Of a stretch of DNA of 64,000 nucleotides, positions 28,123 through 36,247 are shown one piece after another. Source of the stretch: Desulfosarcina sp. BuS5 (GTDB lineage Bacteria; Desulfobacterota; Desulfobacteria; Desulfobacterales; BuS5); assembly GCF_028752835.1 (NCBI RefSeq), contig NZ_CP087952.1, positions 973,041 through 1,037,040 of the forward strand. Reading direction: 5' to 3'. The notes below the pieces were generated by a model. The model saw only the letters and a list, made by a program, of their open reading frames with translations. It made no database searches and was not told where the DNA came from. The position numbers were made by a program, and so were the translations under genes. Every line of letters starts with the position of its first letter. Position 1 is the first letter of the stretch.

Positions 28123-28769
28123 TTTATCCCTCCCCAGCCGATATTGAAGCCGTTTATTATCTTGTTTATTGTATGGCAGGAATTGTTTTGCGTTGCAGCG
28201 GTGAGATGGGTATATCCGGCAGTTGTTAATAAACTGACATGGCCTAAGATTTTTTGCAGCTCAATCAAATCAACCCCTGCTTCTAATAAATGCGTTGCGT
28301 AACTGTGGCGTAAGGAATGACAGGATATTTGTTTTTTAAATCCTATTTGCCGGGTGACCATTTTCATTGCAGTTTGGATTCCACCTATCTCCAGGGGGGA
28401 ATCTACCAGATGAGCATTTTTGAGTCCTCTTTTCCGGTTTGGAAAGATGAATAATGGGTGTTTATGAACCAGCCAAAAATTTCTCAGGATACGCAGGGTG
28501 TTTTCCGGAAGTGGCACAAATCTGTCTTTATTGCCTTTGGCGTCACGAATATGCACCCGCATATGACCGGCATCAATATCTCCGACTTTAAGTTTGATGC
28601 CTTCTCCAAGCCGTAATCCCAGGCTGTAGATGGTGAAGAAAAAGACTTTATAGCTTAATTTTCTGGTTGCTGCGAATAATTGATTCGCCTGTTCAATTGT
28701 GACAATATCAGGAATTCTGGTTGTTTTGGGCGGCTTTATCAAGGGGATATCTTCCCATGTTTTTTTCAA
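28119..28769 (-). CDS. Tyrosine recombinase (XerC/D-like) of the IS91-type element
   Basis: 216 residues with the full tyrosine-recombinase set: Arg in LGLRLGEG, HSLRHSYATHLLEAG, and GH...TAGYTH with the nucleophilic Tyr. The same frame stays open upstream to 29021 and encodes a normal SAM-like N-terminal domain (KTIDAYARAIRRIGNYF). The matching start, ATG 29035 (MDTIDYQ), is in another frame, so a one-base shift near 29016 has probably truncated the protein. It lacks the extra helix insert of IntI and is paired with an IS91 transposase, so it is not the integron integrase. Confidence 0.82.
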   Translation of the reverse strand: MKKTWEDIPLIKPPKTTRIPDIVTIEQANQLFAATRKLSYKVFFFTIYSLGLRLGEGIKLKVGDIDAGHMRVHIRDAKGNKDRFVPLPENTLRILRNFWLVHKHPLFIFPNRKRGLKNAHLVDSPLEIGGIQTAMKMVTRQIGFKKQISCHSLRHSYATHLLEAGVDLIELQKILGHVSLLTTAGYTHLTAATQNNSCHTINKIINGFNIGWGGIK

Positions 28770-29163
28770 TATATTGGTGTAGAAGAATTTCAGACCATAT
28801 AAATCAAGTTTAACTGCACTCCATGAATGAGAGTCTAAAAGCTCATGGAAATAATTCAGTAATTGATCCTGGGCAAGATTGTCCAGTTGGCCATCAAAAT
28901 AGTTGCCAATACGTCTTATGGCTCTTGCGTATGCGTCAATGGTCTTTGGCTGCAGGCCTTTAAGCTTTAAATATTTACAATGCTTTCTATAATACTTGTT
29001 AAATTGTGGATCCTTTGGTAATCAATGGTGTCCATTGTAACCTCCTGTTTTTTGGATTGATAATAAGAATTGCTTTATAATTTATCTTTTATCACTCATA
29101 AATACAGAGGTTGCAACATTTTAGTTTATGGACTCGGATGCTTGCTTGCCGCGTAGCGGCTTC

Positions 29164-29180
29164 GTCCAACAAGGCGCTTC
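29164..29180. other. attC R'' and intron target at copy I4
   Basis: GTCCAAC matches the cassette start GTTGGAC (26792). The following 10 nt (AAGGCGCTTC) end at the intron. The rest of this attC is at 31450-31500. Confidence 0.75.
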
Positions 29181-29909
29181 TCGTGCCAAGATAAATCCGA
29201 ATCGTTGGGATAAGACACAAGGTCTTTGAAACTCGATATTGTTACCAAGTGGGTGCTCGGGAAACGGTTTGTTTCCTTCATCTCTGCAGGGCTTGCTCTG
29301 GCATTGATGTTAAGATAGTCCCACCTGACTAAAGACTAACCAGCAGGTCAGTAGCGAAGTCCACAGGTAAACCCGGTAACGGGAGTCTGGAGCTGGACGG
29401 AGCAAGATTGCAGGCTCTGTATTGAGCCCCGAAAAATGTATGGTTGTGGTCATTGTGATAATCCTGCTTGCAGGAAAAAGCCGACGCTTTGGAGACAGCG
29501 GAAGGCAGCAGTCCTGAATATGCTAAGGCAAGTATTCAGGACACCACCGGGGTCTTAGACCAGGGCATGTACTCAAAGGGGTAGCTCGGGAACTTGGGAG
29601 ACCCGGATGTTTCCTTGGGTAAAAAGAACGGTAACAGGAAATCCAGCGCAAGCGAAATCCCGGCGTTGCATAGGAATGTCCCGCCTTGCAACGAGTCTGC
29701 CATTGGCAGAAACACAAACATTAAAAGATGGGCGATACAAGGTATCAGGGGAGGATAGCGAAGAGCGAACGAACCTGAGATAAACATTCGGAAGTCTTAG
29801 CAGATCATAGTACCGATGATTAAGAATTGAACTATCTTGATCGGAAAGGTGGGGAAGTGATGCCCAAGCGACCCACTGCAGGGAAGGTGAAGCAGGGTAT
29901 AACGTTTTT

Positions 29910-31295
29910 TTGGCAGGAATTATGGGAGATACACAGATGTCACAAACCATATCAACAAAAAGCCGAGAAATTGCAAGAACGGTCGCTTGCAATTCCAGAC
30001 CGATAGAATGGGGACAACCACCGGTGTTAACAGGTGGGTCATCCCTTATCAAAATCGAGCTGCTTGCTCAAAGTAATCCTGAACTGGTATTTACATCAGT
30101 AGTCCATCGGATAGACTTTGATTTACTGAAACAATCCTTTCGTAAAATTCGGAAAAGCAAATCTGCAGGAGTGGACAAGGTTACGGCAAAGGAGTATGCC
30201 GAAAATCTTGATCAAAACCTCTATAATCTGTATGAACGACTGCGGAGAGGACAGTACGTTGCGTCTCCTGTAAAGCGTATCTGGATAGACAAGGAAGGAG
30301 GGAAAAAGCGTCCAATTGGCATACCTGTACTTGAGGATAAAATTGTCCAGAAAGCAGCAGCAGCCATATTGAATGTCATATTTGACAGGAATTTTTACAA
30401 TTTTTCCCATGCATTCAGAAAAGGTCGGAGCCAACACATGGCAATCAAAGATTTACGTGAGCAATGCTTGAAGCAGAATATCAGCTGGATAGTAAGCGCA
30501 GATATTACAGGACTATTTGACAATATTAATCACGAGTTACTTAAAGACATGATACGTCGGAGAGTAAGTGACGGCGGAATGATTCGCCTGATAGGGAAGT
30601 GGTTGAATGCAGGCGTAATGGAGGAAGGCAACCTGACGTACTCTGAAACGGGCACTCCACAGGGAGGAGTAATTTCCCCTGTGCTCAGTAATATCTTTCT
30701 TCATTATGTTTTAGATGACTGGTACGTGAAAGAAGTGATCCCCCGGATGAAAGGGAGATGCTCCATCATACGCTGGGCGGATGATTTCATCCTCGGGTTC
30801 GAGTATGAAAAAGACGCATTGCGTGTCATGGATGTATTACCCAGGCGGTTCGAACAGTTCGAGCTGTCACTTCACCCGGAAAAGACAAAACTGATTCGAT
30901 TTTCCAAACGCATTAGCGGAAAGGGAAACGGGACGTTTGATTTTTTAGGGTTTACATTTTACTGGTCAAAATCATTAAAAGGGTACATGGTAATAAAGAA
31001 AAAGACGGCAAGAAAGCGTTCAAGCCGTTTTATGAAGAGAATATGGATATGGTGCAAGGATAACCGTCATAAGCCAATGGCCGAGCAGTATGAGATTCTT
31101 TGCAGTAAACTGCGAGGTTTTTACCAGTACTTTGGAGTAATAAGTAACTACAAAGTGCTGGAAGTTGTGTTTGAATATACTGAGAAAGCATGGCGTCGAT
31201 GGTTAAGCCGAAGAAGTCACAAGGGCGAAGTAATGTTCGAGGACTTGCGCACAACATACCCACTGCCATTACCCAGAATAGTCCATAATATTTGA
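29910..31295 (+). CDS. Group II intron reverse transcriptase/maturase (I4)
   Basis: Reference copy, 461 residues. RT motifs in order: fingers around 60-160 (SAGVDKVT, KKRPIGIPVLEDKIVQ), first catalytic Asp in SADITGLFD (about 198), QGGVISPVLSN (251-261), and the active-site block RWADDF (288-293), where Trp replaces the usual Tyr of YADD. The thumb/maturase X region follows (LRGFYQYFGV, 401-410). The protein ends at ...RIVHNI without an HNH endonuclease domain. It should assist splicing and reverse-transcribe the intron at nicked or single-stranded targets. In this subtype a T7 run puts the well-placed upstream ATG (29877) out of frame. Translation from TTG 29910 or ATG 29922 is assumed. Confidence 0.9.
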   Translation: MAGIMGDTQMSQTISTKSREIARTVACNSRPIEWGQPPVLTGGSSLIKIELLAQSNPELVFTSVVHRIDFDLLKQSFRKIRKSKSAGVDKVTAKEYAENLDQNLYNLYERLRRGQYVASPVKRIWIDKEGGKKRPIGIPVLEDKIVQKAAAAILNVIFDRNFYNFSHAFRKGRSQHMAIKDLREQCLKQNISWIVSADITGLFDNINHELLKDMIRRRVSDGGMIRLIGKWLNAGVMEEGNLTYSETGTPQGGVISPVLSNIFLHYVLDDWYVKEVIPRMKGRCSIIRWADDFILGFEYEKDALRVMDVLPRRFEQFELSLHPEKTKLIRFSKRISGKGNGTFDFLGFTFYWSKSLKGYMVIKKKTARKRSSRFMKRIWIWCKDNRHKPMAEQYEILCSKLRGFYQYFGVISNYKVLEVVFEYTEKAWRRWLSRRSHKGEVMFEDLRTTYPLPLPRIVHNI

Positions 31296-31376
31296 TGCCG
31301 TAAGGGCTGCAAAGTTATACGCCAAACGGGGTGTCGCCTGTTTGGTTGATAATCCGGTAAAAAGGATTTGAACCGA

Positions 31377-31412
31377 GGAACCGTATGAGGGAAATCTTCA
31401 CGTACGGGTCTG
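31377..31412 (+). ncRNA. Group II intron domain V-like hairpin (I4)
   Basis: GAACCGTATGAGG...CACGTACGGGTC has the size and shape of domain V (ACCGTA/TACGG stem, GAAA-type loop). The usual AGC triad position reads AAC. The following stem GTAGG...GCGTCGG/CCGATGC...CCTAC is domain VI-like, without an obvious bulged A. The same sequence is present in every copy, with one change in I1 (TACGGATC). Confidence 0.65.
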
Positions 31413-31449
31413 TAGGGGGGGCGTCGGGTAACCGATGCTCCTACCTGGA

Positions 31450-31500
31450 ACTGGACTGGCATTCCGCTACGCTCCATGCCAGCCAGTGAGCTTAGTCGTT
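31450..31500. other. attC body downstream of intron I4
   Basis: CACTGGACTGGCAT pairs with ATGCCAGCCAGTG with one unpaired A on the left, around the loop TCCGCTACGCTCC. It ends CTTAGTCGTT. Confidence 0.8.
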
Positions 31501-31553
31501 CCAGGCGGCTGCGCCGCCTGGAATCGCGGTGCTTGACGAAGTCAGCACCGCGA
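31498..31553. repeat. Two stacked perfect hairpins at a cassette junction
   Basis: TTCCAGGCGGC/GCCGCCTGGAA and CGCGGTGCT/AGCACCGCG follow each other without unpaired bases. As with clusters A-C they sit between one attC and the next cassette start (TTCGCCA at 31554). Confidence 0.65.
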
Positions 31554-31597
31554 TTCGCCAGTTAAAGCTCTAATTATCTTTTGATGAGCAGGTTAAA

Positions 31598-31888
31598 ATG
31601 AATTATAATTTTGAATGGGATCCATATAAAGCACAGCTTAATCATAAAAAGCATGGTATCCGTTTCGAAGAGGCCGCAACAATTTTTAGAGATCCAGAAG
31701 CATTAACAATATTTGATCCTGATCATAGTAAAATTGAAGACAGATGGATAACAATTGGGATTTCAAAGAAAGGAAGATTGTTGATTGTATGCCATACATT
31801 TCAAGAAGAAAATAAAAATTCGGTGATCATTCGGATATTTTCAAGTCGCAAGGCTATAAAGAAGGAAAGCAGGCTATATGGAGGATAA
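31598..31888 (+). CDS. brnT: BrnT-family toxin
   Basis: 96 residues of the BrnT (DUF497) family, a RelE-like ribonuclease fold. It starts with the typical FEWDPYKAQLNHKKHGIRFEEA and ends with SVIIRIFSSRKAIKKESRLY. The catalytic region is predicted, not tested. It is followed 3 nt later by a BrnA-like antitoxin. The pair fills a cassette bounded by TTCGCCA (31554) and TGGCGAAC (32098). Confidence 0.9.
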   Translation: MNYNFEWDPYKAQLNHKKHGIRFEEAATIFRDPEALTIFDPDHSKIEDRWITIGISKKGRLLIVCHTFQEENKNSVIIRIFSSRKAIKKESRLYGG

Positions 31889-31891
31889 TTT

Positions 31892-32092
31892 ATGAGAAAA
31901 GAATATGATTTTTCTAAAGGGGAAAGAGGAAAGTTTTATCGCCCAGACGTCAAATTGAATTTGCCAATCTATCTTGACGATGAAGTTATTACTTTTATTG
32001 AGAACATAGCGAACAAAAAAGACGTTGATTTATCATTTGTGGCCAATCAATTGCTTCGTAGTAATATGCAATTGGCTGAAGCAATTAAATAA
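31892..32092 (+). CDS. brnA: BrnA-like antitoxin
   Basis: 66 residues. YDFSKGERGKFYRPD is the conserved toxin-binding N-terminus of BrnA-type antitoxins. The rest (LNLPIYLDDEVITFIENIANKKDVDLSFVANQLLRSN) fits a ribbon-helix-helix DNA-binding domain, which would autoregulate the pair. GGAGGATAATTT at the toxin's end provides the ribosome site. Confidence 0.85.
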   Translation: MRKEYDFSKGERGKFYRPDVKLNLPIYLDDEVITFIENIANKKDVDLSFVANQLLRSNMQLAEAIK

Positions 32093-32097
32093 TAATT

Positions 32098-32236
32098 TGG
32101 CGAACAAAGGCATGGAGAGGGACTGGGAAAGTCGGCGACTTTTTTCTCTTTTACAAAGGTCGTCTAAAAGTTATCTTTTTGATTGTTTCCAAGGCTGTAG
32201 CAAGCTTTTCCCAGCCCCTCATGCCAAACGTTCGGC
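32098..32236. other. attC-like site (BrnTA cassette)
   Basis: A long, clear attC. GGCATGGAGAGGGACTGGGAAA pairs with TTTTCCCAGCCCCTCATGCC, and the left arm has an extra G and an extra A. It ends AACGTTCGGC, which opens the next cassette at 32230. Confidence 0.88.
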
Positions 32237-32250
32237 AACCAAAACTGAAA

Positions 32251-32991
32251 ATGAAAAATCTAAGCGAGACTACATTCATGAAAGCCCTGGCTGAAATGGC
32301 CGCGGCATTATTAAAGGACACAGTGGACTCGACACACCCTCGTATCGGCCACTTTACTCGACCCTTCACTAATCAAGAGGAATACCTCAGAGCATGCCTG
32401 ATCTTAGCTGGGGAGGTAAGTGTTGCGTGCGATCAGCTAAACTATGCACTTGCATATCTTTCCGGTTATCAAACTCGTAAAACCTCGGATGGCGAATTGA
32501 TTACCCGCGCGGATTATATAGCCTATCAGTTAGAGAATCTATACCTGCGCTTTGTGATGATTCCTGATCGATCATTGCGACTCACCAATGAGGTTTTCCG
32601 TCTCGGACTTCCTGCGCGTGAGTGTGGAATGCGAACTGTTACGAACAATCAACATTTGAAGGGTACCCCTGTTCGGCCTCGCCTGCGGGCTATCGAAAAA
32701 ATAGTGAAGCCATACCGCAAAATGCGGAACACCATAGCGCATTTAGCCCGATATAATGATCCCGCTCTATCTCGGGTTGAAGTATATTCTGTTCTACAAA
32801 AGGCTGAAGGTCCACCAGATGATTCTGTTCTTGAACGAACACGTCATTTTTACAAGCGTGAGGCGGATACTTACATAGAGGCAAGGCGGAAGGAGTTCGG
32901 ACCAATAGTGAGCGCTCTAATTGGTGAAGTCGAGCGTTTTTTCGAAACATTATTACCACCATTTAGGCGGAACCATTCAGCTCTCAAATGA
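32251..32991 (+). CDS. HEPN-like protein, possible RNase or abortive-infection factor
   Basis: 246 residues from ATG 32251; longer frames to 32179 would cross the attC site. It is mostly helical. The segment RKMRNTIAHLARY contains RNxxxH, the Rx4-6H signature of HEPN RNases, near residue 165. The fold resembles the Cthe_2314-type HEPN family. There is no signal peptide. It is the only gene of a cassette bounded by GTTCGGC (32230) and GCCGAAC (32996), so unlike its neighbours it has no visible antitoxin. HEPN proteins commonly act in RNA cleavage during phage defence; for this one that is inference. Confidence 0.65.
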   Translation: MKNLSETTFMKALAEMAAALLKDTVDSTHPRIGHFTRPFTNQEEYLRACLILAGEVSVACDQLNYALAYLSGYQTRKTSDGELITRADYIAYQLENLYLRFVMIPDRSLRLTNEVFRLGLPARECGMRTVTNNQHLKGTPVRPRLRAIEKIVKPYRKMRNTIAHLARYNDPALSRVEVYSVLQKAEGPPDDSVLERTRHFYKREADTYIEARRKEFGPIVSALIGEVERFFETLLPPFRRNHSALK

Positions 32992-32995
32992 TATA

Positions 32996-33058
32996 GCCGA
33001 ACAAGGCTTTTGCAGCGGAGCGCAAAAAGCGCGCGCCCGCTGAAAAGCAACGTTGTAA
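32996..33058. other. attC-like site (HEPN cassette)
   Basis: A short attC of about 63 nt. GGCTTTTGCAGCGG pairs with CCGCTGAAAAGCA with one extra G on the left. The loop is AGCGCAAAAAGCGCGCG. It is followed by GTTGTAAACC, the start of the gene-less cassette. Confidence 0.85.
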
Positions 33059-33547
33059 ACCTTATCGCAGGCTTAATTTTGAGTTTTATTTTTCACTGTC
33101 TGTTTTGTTAACAGCCGTTGCCGGCATTTGCCGGTTATTGCTTTTGCCGGCATTTTTTGTTGCTTTTTTGAACGTCAGCCTCGGCAAGCATTTTATAAGT
33201 TTCACTGTTTCAGCACTTGGCGACATCTCGCCTTGCTTTTTGCGGCTTTTTTGGTAAAGTCAGCATCGCATCAACAATCATTGTTGCAGAATGCAGCAAA
33301 CAGCGGTTTACGCTTTGGCAACCGTTGTTTTTTATTTTCATTATTCCAGCATCCGGTTGCATCTCGTCTCGCTTTCTGTGACTATTTCTCAAGGCGTTGC
33401 TTATTGTTTTAACTGGTTATGCTGCAAGCGCCGGCAAACAACGGTGAGTTCGCCAACTTTGTATTATTTGCAAGCGTTTAATTACGCTTTCTCAAATCCG
33501 GCTGCTTTACAAAAAGCAGGTCGTCGTATCCGGTAGGGGTTTACAAC
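33052..33547 (+). other. Gene-less integron cassette, copy 2
   Basis: Same cassette as at 1203, with many small differences from copy 1 but nearly identical to copy 3 (57118). A 94-codon frame (33128-33412) exists in copies 2 and 3 only and lacks a ribosome site. I do not call it a gene. Confidence 0.7.
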
Positions 33548-33557
33548 AAAACACTTC

Positions 33558-35827
33558 TCGTGCCAAGATAAATCCGAATCGTTGGGATAAGACACAAGGT
33601 CTTTGAAACTCGATATTGTTATCAAGTGGGTGCTCGGGAAACGGTTTGTTTCCTTCATTTCTGCAGGGCTTGCTCTGGCATTGATGTTAAGATAGTCCCA
33701 CCTGACTAAAGACTAACCAGCAGGTCAGTAGCGAAGTCCACAGGTAAACCCGGTAACGGGAGTCTGGAGCTGGACGGAGCAAGATTGCAGGCTCTGTATT
33801 GAGCCCCGAAAAATGTATGGTTGTGGTCATTGTGATAATCCTGCTTGCAGGAAAAAGCCGACGCTTTGGAGACAGCGGAAGGCAGCAGTCCTGAATATGC
33901 TAAGGCAAGTATTCAGGACACCACCGGGGTCTTAGACCAGGGCATGTACTCAAAGGGGTAGCTCGGGAACTTGGGAGACCCGGATGTTTCCTTGGGTAAA
34001 AAGAACGGTAACAGGAAATCCAGCGCAAGCGAAATCCCGGCGTTGCATAGGAATGTCCCGCCTTGCAACGAGTCTGCCATTGGCAGAAACACAAACATTA
34101 AAAGACGGGCGATACAAGGTATCAGGGGAGGATAGCGAAGAGCGAACGAACCTGAGATAAACATTCGGAAGTCTTAGCAGATCATAGTACCGATGATTAA
34201 GAATTGAACTATCTTGATCGGAAAGGTGGGGAAGTGATGCCCAAGCGACCCACTGCAGGGAAGGTGAAGCAGGGTATAACGTTTTTTTTGGCAGGAATTA
34301 TGGGAGATACACAGAGGTTACAAACCATATCAACAAAAAACCGAGAAATTGCAAGAACGGTCGCTTGCAATTCCAGACCGATAGAATGGGGACAACCACC
34401 GGTGTTAACAGGTGGGTCATCCCTTATCAAAATCGAGCTACTTGCTCAAAATAATCATGAACTGGTATTTACATCAGTAGTCCATCGGATAGACTTTGAT
34501 TTACTGAAACAATCCTTTCGTAAAATTCGGAAAAGCGAATCTGCAGGAGTGGACAAGGTTACGGCAAAGGAGTATGCCGAAAATCTTGATCAAAACCTCT
34601 ATAATCTGTATGAACGACTGCGGAGAGGACAGTACGTTGCGTCTCCTGTAAAGCGTATCTGGATAGACAAGGAAGGAGGGGAAAAGCGTCCAATTGGCAT
34701 ACCTGTACTTGAGGATAAAATTGTCCAGAAAGCAGCAGCAGCCATATTGAATGTCATATTTGACAGGAATTTTTACAATTTTTCCCATGCATTCAGAAAA
34801 GGTCGGAGCCAACACATGGCAATCAAAGATTTACGTGAGCAATGCTTGAAGCAGAATATCAGCTGGATAGTAAGCGCAGATATTACAGGACTATTTGACA
34901 ATATTAATCACGAGTTACTTAAAGACATGATACGTCGGAGAGTAAGTGACGGCGGAATGATTCGCCTGATAGGGAAGTGGTTGAATGCAGGCGTAATGGA
35001 GGAAGGCAACCTGACGTACTCTGAAACGGGCACTCCACAGGGAGGAGTAATTTCCCCTGTGCTCAGTAATATCTTTCTTCATTATGTTTTAGATGACTGG
35101 TACGTGAAAGAAGTGATCCCCCGGATGAAAGGGAGATGCTCCATCATACGCTGGGCGGATGATTTCATCCTCGGGTTCGAGTATGAAAAAGACGCATTGC
35201 GTGTCATGGATGTATTACCCAGGCGGTTCGAACAGTTCGAGCTGTCACTTCACCCGGAAAAGACAAAACTGATTCGATTTTCCAAACGCATTAGCGGAAA
35301 GGGAAACGGGACGTTTGATTTTTTAGGGTTTACATTTTACTGGTCAAAATCATTAAAAGGGTACATGGTAATAAAGAAAAAGACGGCAAGAAAGCGTTCA
35401 AGCCGTTTTATGAAGAGAATATGGATATGGTGCAAGGATAACCGTCATAAGCCAATGGCCGAGCAGTATGAGATTCTTTGCAGTAAACTGCGAGGTTTTT
35501 ACCAGTACTTTGGAGTAATAAGTAACTACAAAGTGCTGGAAGTTGTGTTTGAATATACTGAGAAAGCATGGCGTCGATGGTTAAGCCGAAGAAGTCACAA
35601 GGGCGAAGTAATGTTCGAGGACTTGCGCACAACATACCCACTGCCATTACCCAGAATAGTCCATAATATTTGATGCCGTAAGGGCTGCAAAGTTATACGT
35701 CAAACGGGGTGTCGCCTGTTTGGTTGATAATCCGGTAAAAAGGATTTGAACCGAGGAACCGTATGAGGGAAATCTTCACGTACGGGTCTGTAGGGGGGGC
35801 GTCGGGTAACCGATGCTCCTACCTGGA
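33558..35827 (+). mobile_element. Group II intron copy I5 (T8 subtype), in attC
   Basis: 2270 bp and complete. If the intron is removed, the exons join as ...CACTTC|ACGCGGACAAATT. The left arm TCACGCGGACAAATTTAAG then pairs with CTTTAATTTGCCGGTGA. This supports both the intron ends and the attC identity. Confidence 0.93.
34237..35673 (+). CDS. Group II intron reverse transcriptase/maturase (I5, long form)
   Basis: 478 residues from ATG 34237 behind GGTGGGGAAG. The T8 run at about 34282-34289 joins MPKRPTAGKVKQGITFF to the RT body, which gives the only uninterrupted long-form protein in the window. It differs from the T7 form at a few positions (NNHEL for SNPEL, KSES for KSKS, GEKRP for GKKRP). 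Confidence 0.9.
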   Translation: MPKRPTAGKVKQGITFFLAGIMGDTQRLQTISTKNREIARTVACNSRPIEWGQPPVLTGGSSLIKIELLAQNNHELVFTSVVHRIDFDLLKQSFRKIRKSESAGVDKVTAKEYAENLDQNLYNLYERLRRGQYVASPVKRIWIDKEGGEKRPIGIPVLEDKIVQKAAAAILNVIFDRNFYNFSHAFRKGRSQHMAIKDLREQCLKQNISWIVSADITGLFDNINHELLKDMIRRRVSDGGMIRLIGKWLNAGVMEEGNLTYSETGTPQGGVISPVLSNIFLHYVLDDWYVKEVIPRMKGRCSIIRWADDFILGFEYEKDALRVMDVLPRRFEQFELSLHPEKTKLIRFSKRISGKGNGTFDFLGFTFYWSKSLKGYMVIKKKTARKRSSRFMKRIWIWCKDNRHKPMAEQYEILCSKLRGFYQYFGVISNYKVLEVVFEYTEKAWRRWLSRRSHKGEVMFEDLRTTYPLPLPRIVHNI

Positions 35828-35890
35828 ACGCGGACAAATTTAAGCTACGGTCGTTCCTCCCTCCACTTTAATTTGCCGGTGATTTTGGGT
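35828..35890. other. attC body downstream of intron I5
   Basis: Right part of the attC described under I5. The arms carry an extra G, A and T on the left. The next cassette boundary (GTGATATGCC near 35889) matches GGCATATCA at 36582, one base short of ideal. Confidence 0.75.
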
Positions 35891-35927
35891 GATATGCCCC
35901 CAAAATAATACACAGAGCCATAGCCGT

Positions 35928-35985
35928 AATGTTATAATATGTTATATTTATGTTGATCATTAGATATATTATGTTATATTTTATC
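35928..35985 (+). promoter_or_regulatory. AT-rich repeats upstream of relE, probable operator/promoter
   Basis: ATGTTATATTT occurs twice about 31 nt apart (near 35938 and 35969) directly before the toxin start. Direct repeats here fit autoregulation by the downstream Xre-type antitoxin. Confidence 0.55.
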
Positions 35986-35986
35986 T

Positions 35987-36247
35987 ATGAATGAAATCAT
36001 TTGGCATAACCGAGCACGCAAGCAGATGAAGAGGATTCCTCACCATTACCGGGATGCCATTCATGACAGCGTGGACCAGCTAACAACTTTCCCGGTTTGC
36101 GAACGGCTTGATATTACTGAGCTAAAAAAGCACCGCTATGGGTACCGCTTAAGAGTGGGGCGCTATCGAGTACTATTTAACTATGCCAACATTGTTAAAA
36201 TCATAGAGATACAAGAGGTGAAAAAAAGAGATGAACGCACATACTGA
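35987..36247 (+). CDS. RelE/ParE-family toxin
   Basis: 86 residues with the RelE fold pattern: WHNRARKQMKRIPHHYRDAI, then LKKHRYGYRLRVGRYRVLFNYANIVKIIEIQEVKKRDERTY. The Arg-rich centre and C-terminal Tyr match mRNA-cleaving RelE toxins. It overlaps the antitoxin gene by 17 nt. The toxin comes first, as in higBA-type modules. Confidence 0.88.
   Translation: MNEIIWHNRARKQMKRIPHHYRDAIHDSVDQLTTFPVCERLDITELKKHRYGYRLRVGRYRVLFNYANIVKIIEIQEVKKRDERTY

Larger units (their letters stand above)
29181..31449 (+). mobile_element. Group II intron copy I4 (T7 subtype), in attC
   Basis: 2269 bp and complete. It starts TCGTGCCAAGATAAATCC and ends CTCCTACCTGGA. The ribozyme 5' part (about 29181-29860) is non-coding and structured. 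The protein is in the middle, and a domain V-like hairpin and a domain VI-like stem close the element. Both flanks belong to one attC, so the insertion is clean. Confidence 0.93.

Noticed and set aside
28119-28769. Tyrosine recombinase as the integron integrase
   Set aside because: It is coupled to an IS91 transposase, lies inside a cassette on the opposite strand, and lacks the IntI-specific insert. No attI-like site is next to it.
33128-33412. 94-codon frame in the gene-less cassette
   Set aside because: Not kept in copy 1, no ribosome site, and low-complexity Phe/Cys-rich translation.
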